From contig NZ_CP010054.1 of assembly GCF_000801315.1 (NCBI RefSeq), positions 2,108,001 through 2,172,000 of the forward strand: DNA of 64,000 nucleotides. The letters are read 5' to 3'. The position numbers and the translations under genes are program-made. How positions within the stretch are numbered: the stretch's first letter is position 1; each line of letters opens with the position of its first letter. A model generated the notes under the pieces. It was given only the letters and a program-made list of their open reading frames with translations. It was not told the origin of the DNA and made no database searches. Origin of the DNA: Hymenobacter sp. DG25B. GTDB lineage: Bacteria; Bacteroidota; Bacteroidia; Cytophagales; Hymenobacteraceae. Shown in pieces: positions 42,961 to 50,630 of this stretch.

Positions 42961-44268
42961 ATGCGGGAAGATTTTCTCCATTACGTCTGGCAGCAGCAGT
43001 ATTTCGATAAGCAGGCGCTCCGCACCCACACCGGGGAAGAAGTAACGGTGCTGCACCCCGGCTTTCATAACACCGATGCCGGCCCCGATTTTCTGAATGC
43101 CCGCCTGCAGTTGGGCGAGGTAGAGTGGAATGGCGCGGTAGAAATACATTTGCGCGCTTCTGACTGGCGCCGCCACCAGCACCAGACCGATGCGCGCTAC
43201 GACCAGGTCATTCTGCACGTGGTGCTCACCGACGACCAGCCCGTGCTTCGTACCGATGGTACGCCCATTCCCACGGTGGCCTTAGCAGGGCGCATACCCT
43301 TGGACATGCTGCACACCTATCAGCAGCTGCAGGCCGCGCCACCCGCCACCTTACCCTGCGCGCCTTTTTTGCCCCGGATACCGGATATCACGCGTATTTC
43401 GATGGTAGACCGGGCCTTGCTGGAGCGCATGGAGCGCAAAGCGGCCACGGTGCAGCTGCTCCATCAGCAGCTGGATAACGACTGGGAAGCCACGGCCTGG
43501 CATGTGCTGGCGGCCGGCTTTGGCTTTCGCAAAAATACCGAGCCGCTGGCCCGGCTGGCTAAAGCGCTGCCGCTTCGGGTTCTTCGCCGGCACCGCCACA
43601 ATTTACTGCAAACAGAAGCTCTGCTGTTTGGACAAGCCGGCTTTTTATCAGCCACGGAGAATAATACAGATGACCTGGCCGATGAATACGTGCAAAAGCT
43701 GGTGACGGAATACGAATTTCTTCGCCATAAATACGCCCTGGAGAATACCGGCCTGCAGGAGCACGAATGGAATTTCCTGCGCATGCGTCCGGCTAATTTT
43801 CCTACCGTGCGGCTGGCGCAGCTGGCCGCGCTGCTGCATGCCCGCCCTCTGTTATTTGATGCACTGCTTTCCGCCCAAAATGTGGCCGCACTGGAGCAAT
43901 TCTTCAGTGCCAAAAGCTCAGCGTACTGGCATACTCATTACCGTCCCGGCCGTGCCGGTAATGTACCGGCATTGGGCCGCAGTAGTATGCACCTGTTAAT
44001 TATAAATGTGGTGGTACCCCTGCGCGTAGCCTACGCCCGCACAGTAGACCAGGCAGAGCAGGTAGAAGCTGCTTTACACTTACTTACCCAGCTGCCCGCG
44101 GAAAAAAACCACATCCTGGCGCTCTATGAAGGCCTGCCTTTCACCCAACGCACCGCCGCCGACTCCCAGGGCCTTTTGATGCTGGCTACGGCTTATTGCC
44201 AGCCGCTGCGTTGCGTAGAGTGCGCCATTGGTAGCCGTATTCTGCGGCATAACTCAGTTCTGAAGTGA
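42961..44268 (+). CDS. DUF2851 family protein
   Basis: The 435-residue protein begins MREDFLHYVWQQQYFDK, followed by LHPGFHNTDAGPDFLNARL and WNGAVEIHLRASDWRRHQH, the hallmark N-terminal blocks of DUF2851, found mostly in Bacteroidota. The GPDF and E-H-rich N-terminal part looks nuclease-like (HNTDAGPDF, GAVEIHLRASDW could place D/E/K-type residues), but this is only my impression. It appears cytoplasmic. The start codon of the next gene overlaps its stop by 4 bp. Confidence 0.88.
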   Translation: MREDFLHYVWQQQYFDKQALRTHTGEEVTVLHPGFHNTDAGPDFLNARLQLGEVEWNGAVEIHLRASDWRRHQHQTDARYDQVILHVVLTDDQPVLRTDGTPIPTVALAGRIPLDMLHTYQQLQAAPPATLPCAPFLPRIPDITRISMVDRALLERMERKAATVQLLHQQLDNDWEATAWHVLAAGFGFRKNTEPLARLAKALPLRVLRRHRHNLLQTEALLFGQAGFLSATENNTDDLADEYVQKLVTEYEFLRHKYALENTGLQEHEWNFLRMRPANFPTVRLAQLAALLHARPLLFDALLSAQNVAALEQFFSAKSSAYWHTHYRPGRAGNVPALGRSSMHLLIINVVVPLRVAYARTVDQAEQVEAALHLLTQLPAEKNHILALYEGLPFTQRTAADSQGLLMLATAYCQPLRCVECAIGSRILRHNSVLK

Positions 44269-45536
44269 GCGTAGCCGTTGCCATCCTGCTAAATGCGGGC
44301 GTACTAACCCTCCTATTTTGGTGGCTTCAAAAACAGCGGCAGGAGCCCCGCATGGGCTGGTTGCTATGGCCATTGTTTGCAATTAAGCTAGTGGTGGCCC
44401 TGTTATCCGTGTATTATATATCAGCTGACGCAGAATACTTTCAGGAATGGGCGGGATTAATGCTACAGCAAGCCTTGACTGATCCTTCGGGCTGGATTGC
44501 AACACTAGGCGGAGAAACTTTCCGGTTTCAGGGGCAGGAACTGGTATTTCATGGCTTCTCGAACACCTTCTTTTTTATAAAGCTGCTGTCGGTACTAAAC
44601 CTGATGACGGGCGGCATAGCCTGGCTGAATGCTTTGTACCTCTCCGTATTCAGTTTTATGGGGTGCTGGCAGCTGGCCAAAACAGTGGGGCATTTATTCC
44701 CGGATACTCCACCATTAGCCGGCCCACTGGCCTTGCTGGCCTGGCCCAGCGTGGTTTTCTGGTCGGCGGGAATAACCAAGGAGTCGGTTCTTTTGGGTAG
44801 CCTGGCTTGGTTGGCTGCGTGGGTACTGCAGAAAAGCTATGGTGGCGTTTTGGTGCGGTGGTATTCGGTGGTGGGAGTTTGTTTACTCACCTGGTTGTCG
44901 TTTAAGATGCGGTTTTTCTTTGCCGTGTTCCTGCTTCTGGCGCTTGCACATCTATTATTAATCAGGGTGCTGCAGGGGATAAAGCTCCCACTGGCTAACT
45001 GGGCGCAGGTAGGCTTTTTGTTCATGCTTTTTACTGGGGGCGCGTGGTTTGCCGGAATGGTCAGTCCGGTTTTTCGCGCTAATAAATTCACCAGTCAGCT
45101 TATCTACAGTTATTCTGAGTTGGAAAAAAAATCAAAAGACAAGCCCCATCTACAGTATCAGAACCTAAAGCCAACCCTAAGCAGCATTGCCAGCTATGCG
45201 CCGCTGGCTGCCTTGAACACAGTTACGCGGCCCTTGCCCGGCGAGGGAAAAGAGTTGAAATATTTGGTCAGTGGAATAGAAAATCTGGCGCATATTGCAC
45301 TCCTGCTCCTGAGCGTGTGGGCCGTGGTGCGGGGCAGGGCCGGCAAGCTGCCTTTCACGGTGGTGCTGGCTTTTGGGTTCTACTGCTTTATGCTGGCGGC
45401 TCTGATTGGACTGACCACCCCCAACCTGGGCACCCTCAGCCGGTACCGCGTAGCGTTTCTGCCTTTCCTGGTCCTGTTGCTCTTACAAAACGACTACGTA
45501 GCGCGCTGGCTGCAGCTCCTGCGCTGGCGGCGGTAG
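44265..45536 (+). CDS. multispan membrane protein of unknown function
   Basis: The 423-residue protein has roughly ten hydrophobic segments throughout its length, a loop after the second one with DAEYF, and a basic-charged loop KFTSQLIYSYSELEKKSKDKP in the C-terminal half. The shape resembles polysaccharide polymerases or GT-C enzymes, without motifs that settle it. Translation starts at GTG 44265 inside the DUF2851 stop (GTGA overlap), so the two are coupled. I do not recognise the family. Confidence 0.7.
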   Translation: MSVAVAILLNAGVLTLLFWWLQKQRQEPRMGWLLWPLFAIKLVVALLSVYYISADAEYFQEWAGLMLQQALTDPSGWIATLGGETFRFQGQELVFHGFSNTFFFIKLLSVLNLMTGGIAWLNALYLSVFSFMGCWQLAKTVGHLFPDTPPLAGPLALLAWPSVVFWSAGITKESVLLGSLAWLAAWVLQKSYGGVLVRWYSVVGVCLLTWLSFKMRFFFAVFLLLALAHLLLIRVLQGIKLPLANWAQVGFLFMLFTGGAWFAGMVSPVFRANKFTSQLIYSYSELEKKSKDKPHLQYQNLKPTLSSIASYAPLAALNTVTRPLPGEGKELKYLVSGIENLAHIALLLLSVWAVVRGRAGKLPFTVVLAFGFYCFMLAALIGLTTPNLGTLSRYRVAFLPFLVLLLLQNDYVARWLQLLRWRR

Positions 45537-45537
45537 C

Positions 45538-45568
45538 TTGGCAGGCGCGCAAAAGGGCCGTATCTTTG
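45538..45568 (+). promoter_or_regulatory. promoter of the NeuD-like gene
   Basis: TTG at 45538-45540 and TATCTTTG at 45561-45568 are 20 bp apart, close to the Bacteroidota optimum; the ATG is 45 bp further. Confidence 0.6.
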
Positions 45569-45613
45569 TGGTTTATACCCTATCGGCGGCCTGCTTGCGG
45601 CCGCTTGCCCCGC

Positions 45614-46246
45614 ATGGAAAATCCTGTCATTATTCTTGGTGCCCAATTGGTTGGTACTGCCGCCCTCGAGGCCTTTCTCAGCAACGATGTAGTGGTGTAT
45701 TGCCTGCTCGATGACGATGCCAAATTGCAGAACACCGAGCTTAACGACGTGCCCGTAATGGGCAACACCCAGGACCCTGAGCTGCTGAAGCTGCTGGGCA
45801 AAAAGTGTGAAGTATTCGTTGCTACCGAAGACACCGCCAGCCGGCGCAGCCTCACCAGCATGCTGCAAACAGAGTACAGTGTAGCCAGCGTCAATGCCAT
45901 TCATGCCCGGGCCAGTGTATCGGAGTTTGCCTGGTTAGGCCACGGCATTCTGGTGGGCCCCAATGCCGTGATTACCAGCCGTACCAAGGTTGGAGATGGC
46001 TGCATTATTGGTGCTAATGCCGTGGTAGATGTGAAAGCGCAGGTAGGTGACTACGTGCAGATTGGTGCCGGCGCTATCCTGAATGCGGAGGTGGAAGTAG
46101 GCGACAATGCCTTTATTGGTGCCGGGGCTGTGGTGGTAGCCGGCGTAAAAATTGGGGCCAAAGCCCGCATTGGTGCTGGCTCTGTAGTGGTGGCCGATGT
46201 GCCCGCCGGCCAGACTGTATTCGGTAACCCAGCCGCTAAAGTTTAA
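45614..46246 (+). CDS. NeuD/PglD-like sugar O- or N-acyltransferase
   Basis: The 210-residue protein has an N-terminal nucleotide-binding-like domain (MENPVIILGAQLVGTAALEAF, to about residue 95) and a left-handed beta-helix of hexapeptide repeats (about 100-205; GDGCIIGANAVV, GDYVQIGAGAIL, GDNAFIGAGAVV), ending VFGNPAAKV. The layout is that of NeuD/PglD acetyltransferases acting on sugars. No sialic acid or glycan cluster is adjacent, so the substrate is open. It has its own strong promoter. Confidence 0.87.
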   Translation: MENPVIILGAQLVGTAALEAFLSNDVVVYCLLDDDAKLQNTELNDVPVMGNTQDPELLKLLGKKCEVFVATEDTASRRSLTSMLQTEYSVASVNAIHARASVSEFAWLGHGILVGPNAVITSRTKVGDGCIIGANAVVDVKAQVGDYVQIGAGAILNAEVEVGDNAFIGAGAVVVAGVKIGAKARIGAGSVVVADVPAGQTVFGNPAAKV

Positions 46247-46279
46247 TTACTAATTCTTAATTATTAATTCAATTAAGAA

Positions 46280-47236
46280 ATGGACTACCTCGTTCTGCTG
46301 TATTACTGCTACACGCCCCTCGAGAATCCGGAGCAGTTTAGGGAAGAGCATCACCGCCTGTGCCTGAGCCTGAACCTGCGCGGCCGCATCATTGTGGCGG
46401 CCGAAGGACTAAACGGCACCGTATCCGGTACCATTTCCGATTGTGAGGAGTACATGCGGGTGGTGAAAGCCGATGCCCGCTTTGCCGCGCTGGAGTTTAA
46501 AGTAGAGCCTGCGCCGGCCCATACTTTCCAAAAGCTGCACGTGCGCGTGAAGCCGGAAATTGTGAACGTAGGTCTGCCGCACATTAAGCCCTATGAGCGC
46601 ACTGGCGTGCATTTATCACCCACCGAGTTCCGCGACCTGAAAGATCAGGACGATGTAGTAGTGCTGGATGTGCGCTCGGACTACGAACACCAGTTGGGCC
46701 GCTTCAAAAATGCCCTGACGCTGGATATCGAGAACTTCCGCGAGTTCCCGGAGAAAGTACAGGAGCTGGAGCAATACAAAGGCAAGAAAATCCTGACCTA
46801 CTGCACCGGCGGCATCAAGTGCGAGAAAGCCAGCGCCTTCCTGCTCGACCAGGGTTTCGAAAACGTGTACCAGCTGCACGGCGGCATCATCAAGTATGGA
46901 TTGGAAGCCGGTGGCGAGGATTTCGACGGCAAATGCTACGTGTTTGATGGCCGCGTAGCGGTGGATGTGAACAGCGTGAACCCCACGCTCATCTCCGAAT
47001 GCCACCAATGCCACACGCCCTCCGGGCGGATGATTAACTGCGCCAACCCGCATTGCAACCTGCACGTAGCCATGTGCGAAACCTGCGGTCAGCAGCTGGA
47101 TGGGGCCTGCTCCGAATCCTGCCGGCAACACCCTGATAAGCGCCCTTACGACGGTACCGGCGCCTATCCCAAAAACAGTAATCATTACAGCCCGGAACAA
47201 GGCCTGCTTTCATATCGGCCACCGGCCCTAAGCTAG
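46280..47236 (+). CDS. trhO: tRNA uridine(34) hydroxylase (rhodanese-like, YceA/TrhO)
   Basis: The 318-residue protein has an N-terminal acylphosphatase-like domain (about 1-95), a rhodanese domain with the active-site Cys in TYCTGGIKCEKASAFL, and a C-terminal Cys-rich region (ECHQCHTPSGRMINCANPHC, MCETCGQQLDGACSESC). This is the TrhO/YceA architecture, which makes 5-hydroxyuridine at tRNA position 34. The 33-bp gap before it consists of short AT-rich TAATTCTTAATTA-type repeats. Confidence 0.93.
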   Translation: MDYLVLLYYCYTPLENPEQFREEHHRLCLSLNLRGRIIVAAEGLNGTVSGTISDCEEYMRVVKADARFAALEFKVEPAPAHTFQKLHVRVKPEIVNVGLPHIKPYERTGVHLSPTEFRDLKDQDDVVVLDVRSDYEHQLGRFKNALTLDIENFREFPEKVQELEQYKGKKILTYCTGGIKCEKASAFLLDQGFENVYQLHGGIIKYGLEAGGEDFDGKCYVFDGRVAVDVNSVNPTLISECHQCHTPSGRMINCANPHCNLHVAMCETCGQQLDGACSESCRQHPDKRPYDGTGAYPKNSNHYSPEQGLLSYRPPALS

Positions 47237-47255
47237 CATATTCCGGTTTTCCGGT

Positions 47256-47307
47256 ATCCTGCGCCTGCCCGGGACGTATTAACCCGGGCCGGCGCAGGAT
47301 TTGTTTT
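47256..47307 (+). terminator. hairpin terminator after trhO
   Basis: ATCCTGCGCCtGCCCGGG pairs with CCCGGGCcGGCGCAGGAT around an 8-base loop; T residues follow. Confidence 0.8.
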
Positions 47308-47409
47308 TCTGTTACCGTACCTTATCCTTGCTCAGCGCCGAAGCTGCTTCCCGCGGCGGGCTGTTGCGCTTTCCATCTGATTCCCCATTCTTTCCCCAGT
47401 TTCTCTCCC

Positions 47410-48282
47410 ATGCCCATTCCCGCCTCAGAGCTGATCCTAAACCGTGACGGCAGCATCTACCACCTCAACCTGCTCCCTGATCATTTGTCGGATACCATTA
47501 TCACGGTAGGCGACCCGGAGCGGGTACCCATGGTCAGTCAGCATTTCGACTCCATTGAGACCCAGATTCACAAGCGCGAGTTTGTGACGCACGTGGGCAA
47601 CTACATGGGCAAGCGCATCACGGTCATTTCCACCGGCATGGGCACCGATAACATTGACATTCTGCTGAATGAGCTGGATGCCTTGGTAAACATTGATTTC
47701 GTCACCCGCGAGCCCCGCTCCCTGGAGGAGCGCATTGCCCTGCGCATTGTGCGCATCGGTACCAGCGGCGCGCTGCAGGAAGATGTACCGCTGGGCTCGC
47801 ACCTGGTTTCTGAGCACGGTGTTGGGCTGGACTCCCTGATGCAGTTTTATCCCCTGGTAGAAACGGGCCTCGAGGTAGAAGTGGCCACCGGTATTCAGCA
47901 GGCGCTGCAGCTAGGCTACCGCCCGTATTGCGTGCGTGGTTCTGACCTGCTGCGCGAGCAGCTGGGTGCCGGCATGGTTGTAGGCAACACCCTGACCTGC
48001 CCCGGTTTCTACGGCCCGCAGGGCCGCGTATTGCGGCTGGATCTGCGCCTGCCGGATTTGATTCAGCAGTTCCAGAACTTCCGCCACCACAGCGCCGAGG
48101 GCGAGTTCCGCCTGACCAACTTCGAAATGGAAACGGCGGGCTACTACGCGCTGGGCCGCATGCTGGGCCACGAGGTAGTGTCGCTGAACGCCATTGTGGC
48201 CAACCGCGCTACGGGCGAGTTTGCTACCAACTCAGAGGTAGTTATCAACGACCTGATAACTCAAACCCTCAACCGACTGTAA
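47410..48282 (+). CDS. nucleoside phosphorylase (uridine phosphorylase-like)
   Basis: The 290-residue protein has the phosphorylase blocks ITVGDPERVPMVSQHF, VISTGMGTDNIDILLNEL, IGTSGALQEDVPLGSHLVS and NFEMETAGYYALG (the ExEt-type ribose-binding motif). The pattern is nearest to uridine phosphorylase, but purine nucleoside or MTA-type specificity cannot be excluded. It cleaves nucleosides with phosphate for salvage. It is flanked by terminators on both sides, so monocistronic. Confidence 0.88.
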   Translation: MPIPASELILNRDGSIYHLNLLPDHLSDTIITVGDPERVPMVSQHFDSIETQIHKREFVTHVGNYMGKRITVISTGMGTDNIDILLNELDALVNIDFVTREPRSLEERIALRIVRIGTSGALQEDVPLGSHLVSEHGVGLDSLMQFYPLVETGLEVEVATGIQQALQLGYRPYCVRGSDLLREQLGAGMVVGNTLTCPGFYGPQGRVLRLDLRLPDLIQQFQNFRHHSAEGEFRLTNFEMETAGYYALGRMLGHEVVSLNAIVANRATGEFATNSEVVINDLITQTLNRL

Positions 48283-48334
48283 GCCGTGAATAGCCTTTAG
48301 CGGTTTAATTCTGCTGACGAATGTTTGTTAGATT

Positions 48335-48374
48335 AAAAAGAAGCCTCGCCGGTTCTCCGGTGAGGCTTTTTTTT
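48335..48374. terminator. hairpin terminator between convergent genes
   Basis: GCCTCgCCGG/CCGGtGAGGC stem with a 4-base loop followed by eight T. Confidence 0.88.
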
Positions 48375-48404
48375 GTACCCTATCTATTGATCGGGCAGAA
48401 GCAA

Positions 48405-48704
48405 TTAAAAGAAATCAAAACCCAACACCGAGCGCAAAGGAATGGAAGCCCCGGACTTCAGGGTTAGGAATTCAGCATCGGCGGCCCACACGGTAGTGCA
48501 AACCCGTTTTACGCTACCATCAGCAGTCTGGAAGTAGATGTCTACTTTCCCGTGGTACCCATTGCCCAGAGTAGCGGCTCGCTCCGCTTCGTGCTGGCGC
48601 CAGAGCCGGTCGGCGGGCAGGGAAAGCACATCCACGGGTGAGAAATGCAGGCTATCCAGCTGCTCTTTATCAATGATTTCGGAGGATTGTTCAAGCGTCA
48701 GCAT
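48405..48704 (-). CDS. hypothetical protein, 99 residues
   Basis: The protein has a helical N-terminal half (SEIIDKEQLDSLHFSPVDVLSLP, DRLWRQHEAERAATLGN) and a beta-rich C-terminal half (GKVDIYFQTADGSVKRVCTTVWA, LTLKSGASIPLRSVLGFDFF) that reads like a small barrel. It is presumably cytoplasmic. I do not recognise the family. It is convergent with the nucleoside phosphorylase and followed upstream by the acyl-CoA reductase gene on the same strand (125 bp away). Confidence 0.65.
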   Translation of the reverse strand: MLTLEQSSEIIDKEQLDSLHFSPVDVLSLPADRLWRQHEAERAATLGNGYHGKVDIYFQTADGSVKRVCTTVWAADAEFLTLKSGASIPLRSVLGFDFF

Positions 48705-48829
48705 AGGTGTGGCAGAGTTAGAGCGTGACTCTGTTAATATGCTGATAAAATGCGAGAAAAGCAGTGTTAAACCGGGTATTAATTGCGGCGTTAACGCTTA
48801 TTTAAAGCAGAATTCCAGGAAGTGTTTAC

Positions 48830-49843
48830 TCAGACAATTTCCGCCAGGAAAGCCATGGTATCTACGCCATCCGCATAGTCGGAAACAGACGGTTCCTGCG
48901 CGCGCCCGAAAGGGAAGCTGCCGGCGTACAAGCCCCCGGCTGACACAATGCACTGTGTTTGCGCGGCCACATCTGTGAGCTTATCGGCCAGGTCCACCTC
49001 GTGCTGGTACGCCTGATAATGCACCACGGAAATAGGGGAGACCAGCTGTGGGTTTTCCGTCACCAGTAGAAAGCCGGAGTCGAAGTGCGGCACCCGGTTT
49101 ACCAGCAGAATGCTCTTGTTGTAGTCGTAGTTGTTCTGGTATTTGTGGTGGTTCAGCACGTGGTTCCAAGGCTCCAGAGAATCGAGCAGATCCGTAAACT
49201 GATAGCCCACCGGCACATACAGCTTGCTCACGTTGCGGCAGCCCAGCCCGTAGTAACGGAACAAATCAGCACCCAGCAAACCCAGGTCGTGCACCGATTC
49301 GCGGCCCGTAAGCACGGCCAGGCTGGTGCGGTTGCGGCGGATAATATGGGGCTTCTTGCCAAAATAATAATCGAAGTAGCGGGCGGTGTTATCGGAGCCG
49401 GTGGCAATGAAGGCATCGGCCGCGTTTAGGCGCTCCACAAACTGCAGGCTGTCGGAAAAGCGTGGCTCTATTTTGAGCAGCTCATCGCCCACCCATTGCA
49501 TTAGCACGGAGTCTTCCTTGCTGGGCTTGGCCAAGAGCCGATGGCCGCTGAGCAGCACGCAAAGCAAATCATGAAAGCCTACCAGCGGAATATTTCCGGC
49601 CATAACCACACCAATCTGGCGCGGGGTTTCGGGCTCCGGCGGGTAGCGGGCGGCCCAGTGGCGCAGGGGCTCTTCATCCAAAAGGCGCGCAATGCCGTTT
49701 ATAGCGGCAGTTACGTTGGGTTTGTCAAACCAGGCGTTCTGGTTGCGTGCCCGCGCGGCCAGGCCGGTTATTTCATCTTCGGAAAGCTGTTGCAGGCGCT
49801 GGCCCAGGGCTACAAAGGCAGCGAGGCGTTCGGAATGAGTCAT
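48830..49843 (-). CDS. acyl-CoA reductase (LuxC-like)
   Basis: The 337-residue protein matches the LuxC/acyl-CoA reductase family of Bacteroidota: GVVMAGNIPLVGFHDLLCVLLSG, KPSKEDSVLMQW, FIATGSDNTARYF, HIIRRNRTSLAVL and FRYYGLGCRNVSKLYVP, which contains the candidate catalytic Cys. It would reduce acyl-CoA to aldehyde with NAD(P)H. No luciferase genes are present. Its gene is divergent from a dicluster ferredoxin gene, a recurring arrangement in the phylum whose physiological meaning is unclear. Confidence 0.87.
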   Translation of the reverse strand: MTHSERLAAFVALGQRLQQLSEDEITGLAARARNQNAWFDKPNVTAAINGIARLLDEEPLRHWAARYPPEPETPRQIGVVMAGNIPLVGFHDLLCVLLSGHRLLAKPSKEDSVLMQWVGDELLKIEPRFSDSLQFVERLNAADAFIATGSDNTARYFDYYFGKKPHIIRRNRTSLAVLTGRESVHDLGLLGADLFRYYGLGCRNVSKLYVPVGYQFTDLLDSLEPWNHVLNHHKYQNNYDYNKSILLVNRVPHFDSGFLLVTENPQLVSPISVVHYQAYQHEVDLADKLTDVAAQTQCIVSAGGLYAGSFPFGRAQEPSVSDYADGVDTMAFLAEIV

Positions 49844-49905
49844 CGGGACGGAAAGGGAAGAAAAGCGTAATCAGCAAAAAACTCGCAAGAGTAACGGTTA
49901 GTTTC

Positions 49906-49913
49906 TACTTTTG
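49906..49913 (+). promoter_or_regulatory. probable promoter -7 box of the ferredoxin gene
   Basis: TACTTTTG matches TAnnTTTG 72 bp before the ATG at 49986. Confidence 0.45.
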
Positions 49914-49985
49914 CCTGCCAAACTGTTGCCGGCGGGCGCATGTTGCTGAAATACACGCTACCACCTAACGCTAAAACCTACGGCT

Positions 49986-50339
49986 ATGGCCATCATGATA
50001 ACCGACGAGTGCATCAACTGTGGTGCCTGCGAACCGGAATGTCCTAATAACGCTATTTACGAAGGCGGTGCGCAGTGGCGCTGGGCCGATGGCACTGCTT
50101 TGAAAGAAGTAACCGTGGACGGTGGCGCAACGGTGTCGGGCACTGCCCCCCAAACGCCTGTTTCCGATGAGTACTACTATATCGTGTCAGACAAGTGCAC
50201 GGAGTGCGTGGGCTTCCACGAGGAGCCCCAGTGCGCCGCCGTTTGCCCCGTAGACTGCTGCGTGGACGACCCCGACTACCGCGAATCGCAGGATGCTTTG
50301 CTGAAAAAGAAAGAATGGCTGCACGCTGAGGTGAGCTAA
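49986..50339 (+). CDS. ferredoxin with two [4Fe-4S] clusters
   Basis: The 117-residue protein has cluster motifs [12 protein letters not shown] (N-terminal) and [18 protein letters not shown] (C-terminal, with the 8-residue insert of the Alvin-type/YfhL-like ferredoxins), separated by a 50-residue insert ([16 protein letters not shown]...). It is a low-potential electron carrier. The insert between the two motifs makes it longer than 80-residue relatives but is shared by Bacteroidota members. Partners could be pyruvate oxidoreductases elsewhere, or the divergent acyl-CoA reductase or the soluble acyl-ACP desaturase. Confidence 0.93.
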   Translation: MAIMITDECINCGACEPECPNNAIYEGGAQWRWADGTALKEVTVDGGATVSGTAPQTPVSDEYYYIVSDKCTECVGFHEEPQCAAVCPVDCCVDDPDYRESQDALLKKKEWLHAEVS

Positions 50340-50357
50340 GCCATTTGATTTTTCAAC

Positions 50358-50389
50358 AAAAAGCCTGCTCCGCCCGAGCAGGCTTTTTT
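50358..50389 (+). terminator. hairpin terminator after the ferredoxin gene
   Basis: AAGCCTGCTC/GAGCAGGCTT stem with a 5-base loop and T-run. Confidence 0.88.
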
Positions 50390-50409
50390 GTATCCTAGAT
50401 TTAAAAAAG

Positions 50410-50543
50410 CTAGTTCCCCGCCTCAGATGAGGAGGGGTTAGGGGTGGTTGACCTCGGAGTGTCAGAACGATTACTAACTCTAGATTTCTAACCCTAGTGC
50501 TTCAACCACCCCTAGCCCCTCCTCATCTGAGGCGGGGAACTAG
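50410..50543. repeat. large intergenic palindrome, 42-bp arms
   Basis: Arms 50410-50451 and 50502-50543 pair at 41 of 42 positions around a 50-bp loop. The arm includes CCCCGCCTCAGATGAGGAGG, itself partly palindromic. No ORF is inside. It separates the ferredoxin terminator from the valS promoter and is unrelated in sequence to the REP-like copies at 9879 and 53361. Confidence 0.9.
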
Positions 50544-50595
50544 TCCAGAACTGCTAACCCCAATTCCTGCATTTCCGGCCCCGCCCCGAAATGCC

Positions 50596-50603
50596 TACTT
50601 TTG
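50596..50603 (+). promoter_or_regulatory. probable promoter -7 box of valS
   Basis: TACTTTTG matches TAnnTTTG 27 bp before the ATG at 50631; TTTC stands 20 bp upstream in the -33 position. Confidence 0.5.
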
Positions 50604-50630
50604 CCCCTTAAACCTGATTTCCCGCCGCTG

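Noticed and set aside
46247..46279. TAATTCTTAATTATTAATTC run before trhO as an origin or att site
   Set aside because: It is 33 bp, without DnaA boxes or an integrase gene; better read as an AT-rich short repeat.
50410..50543. CRISPR or tRNA-like interpretation of the palindrome
   Set aside because: Only two inverted arms are present, no direct repeats with spacers, and no tRNA cloverleaf can be drawn.
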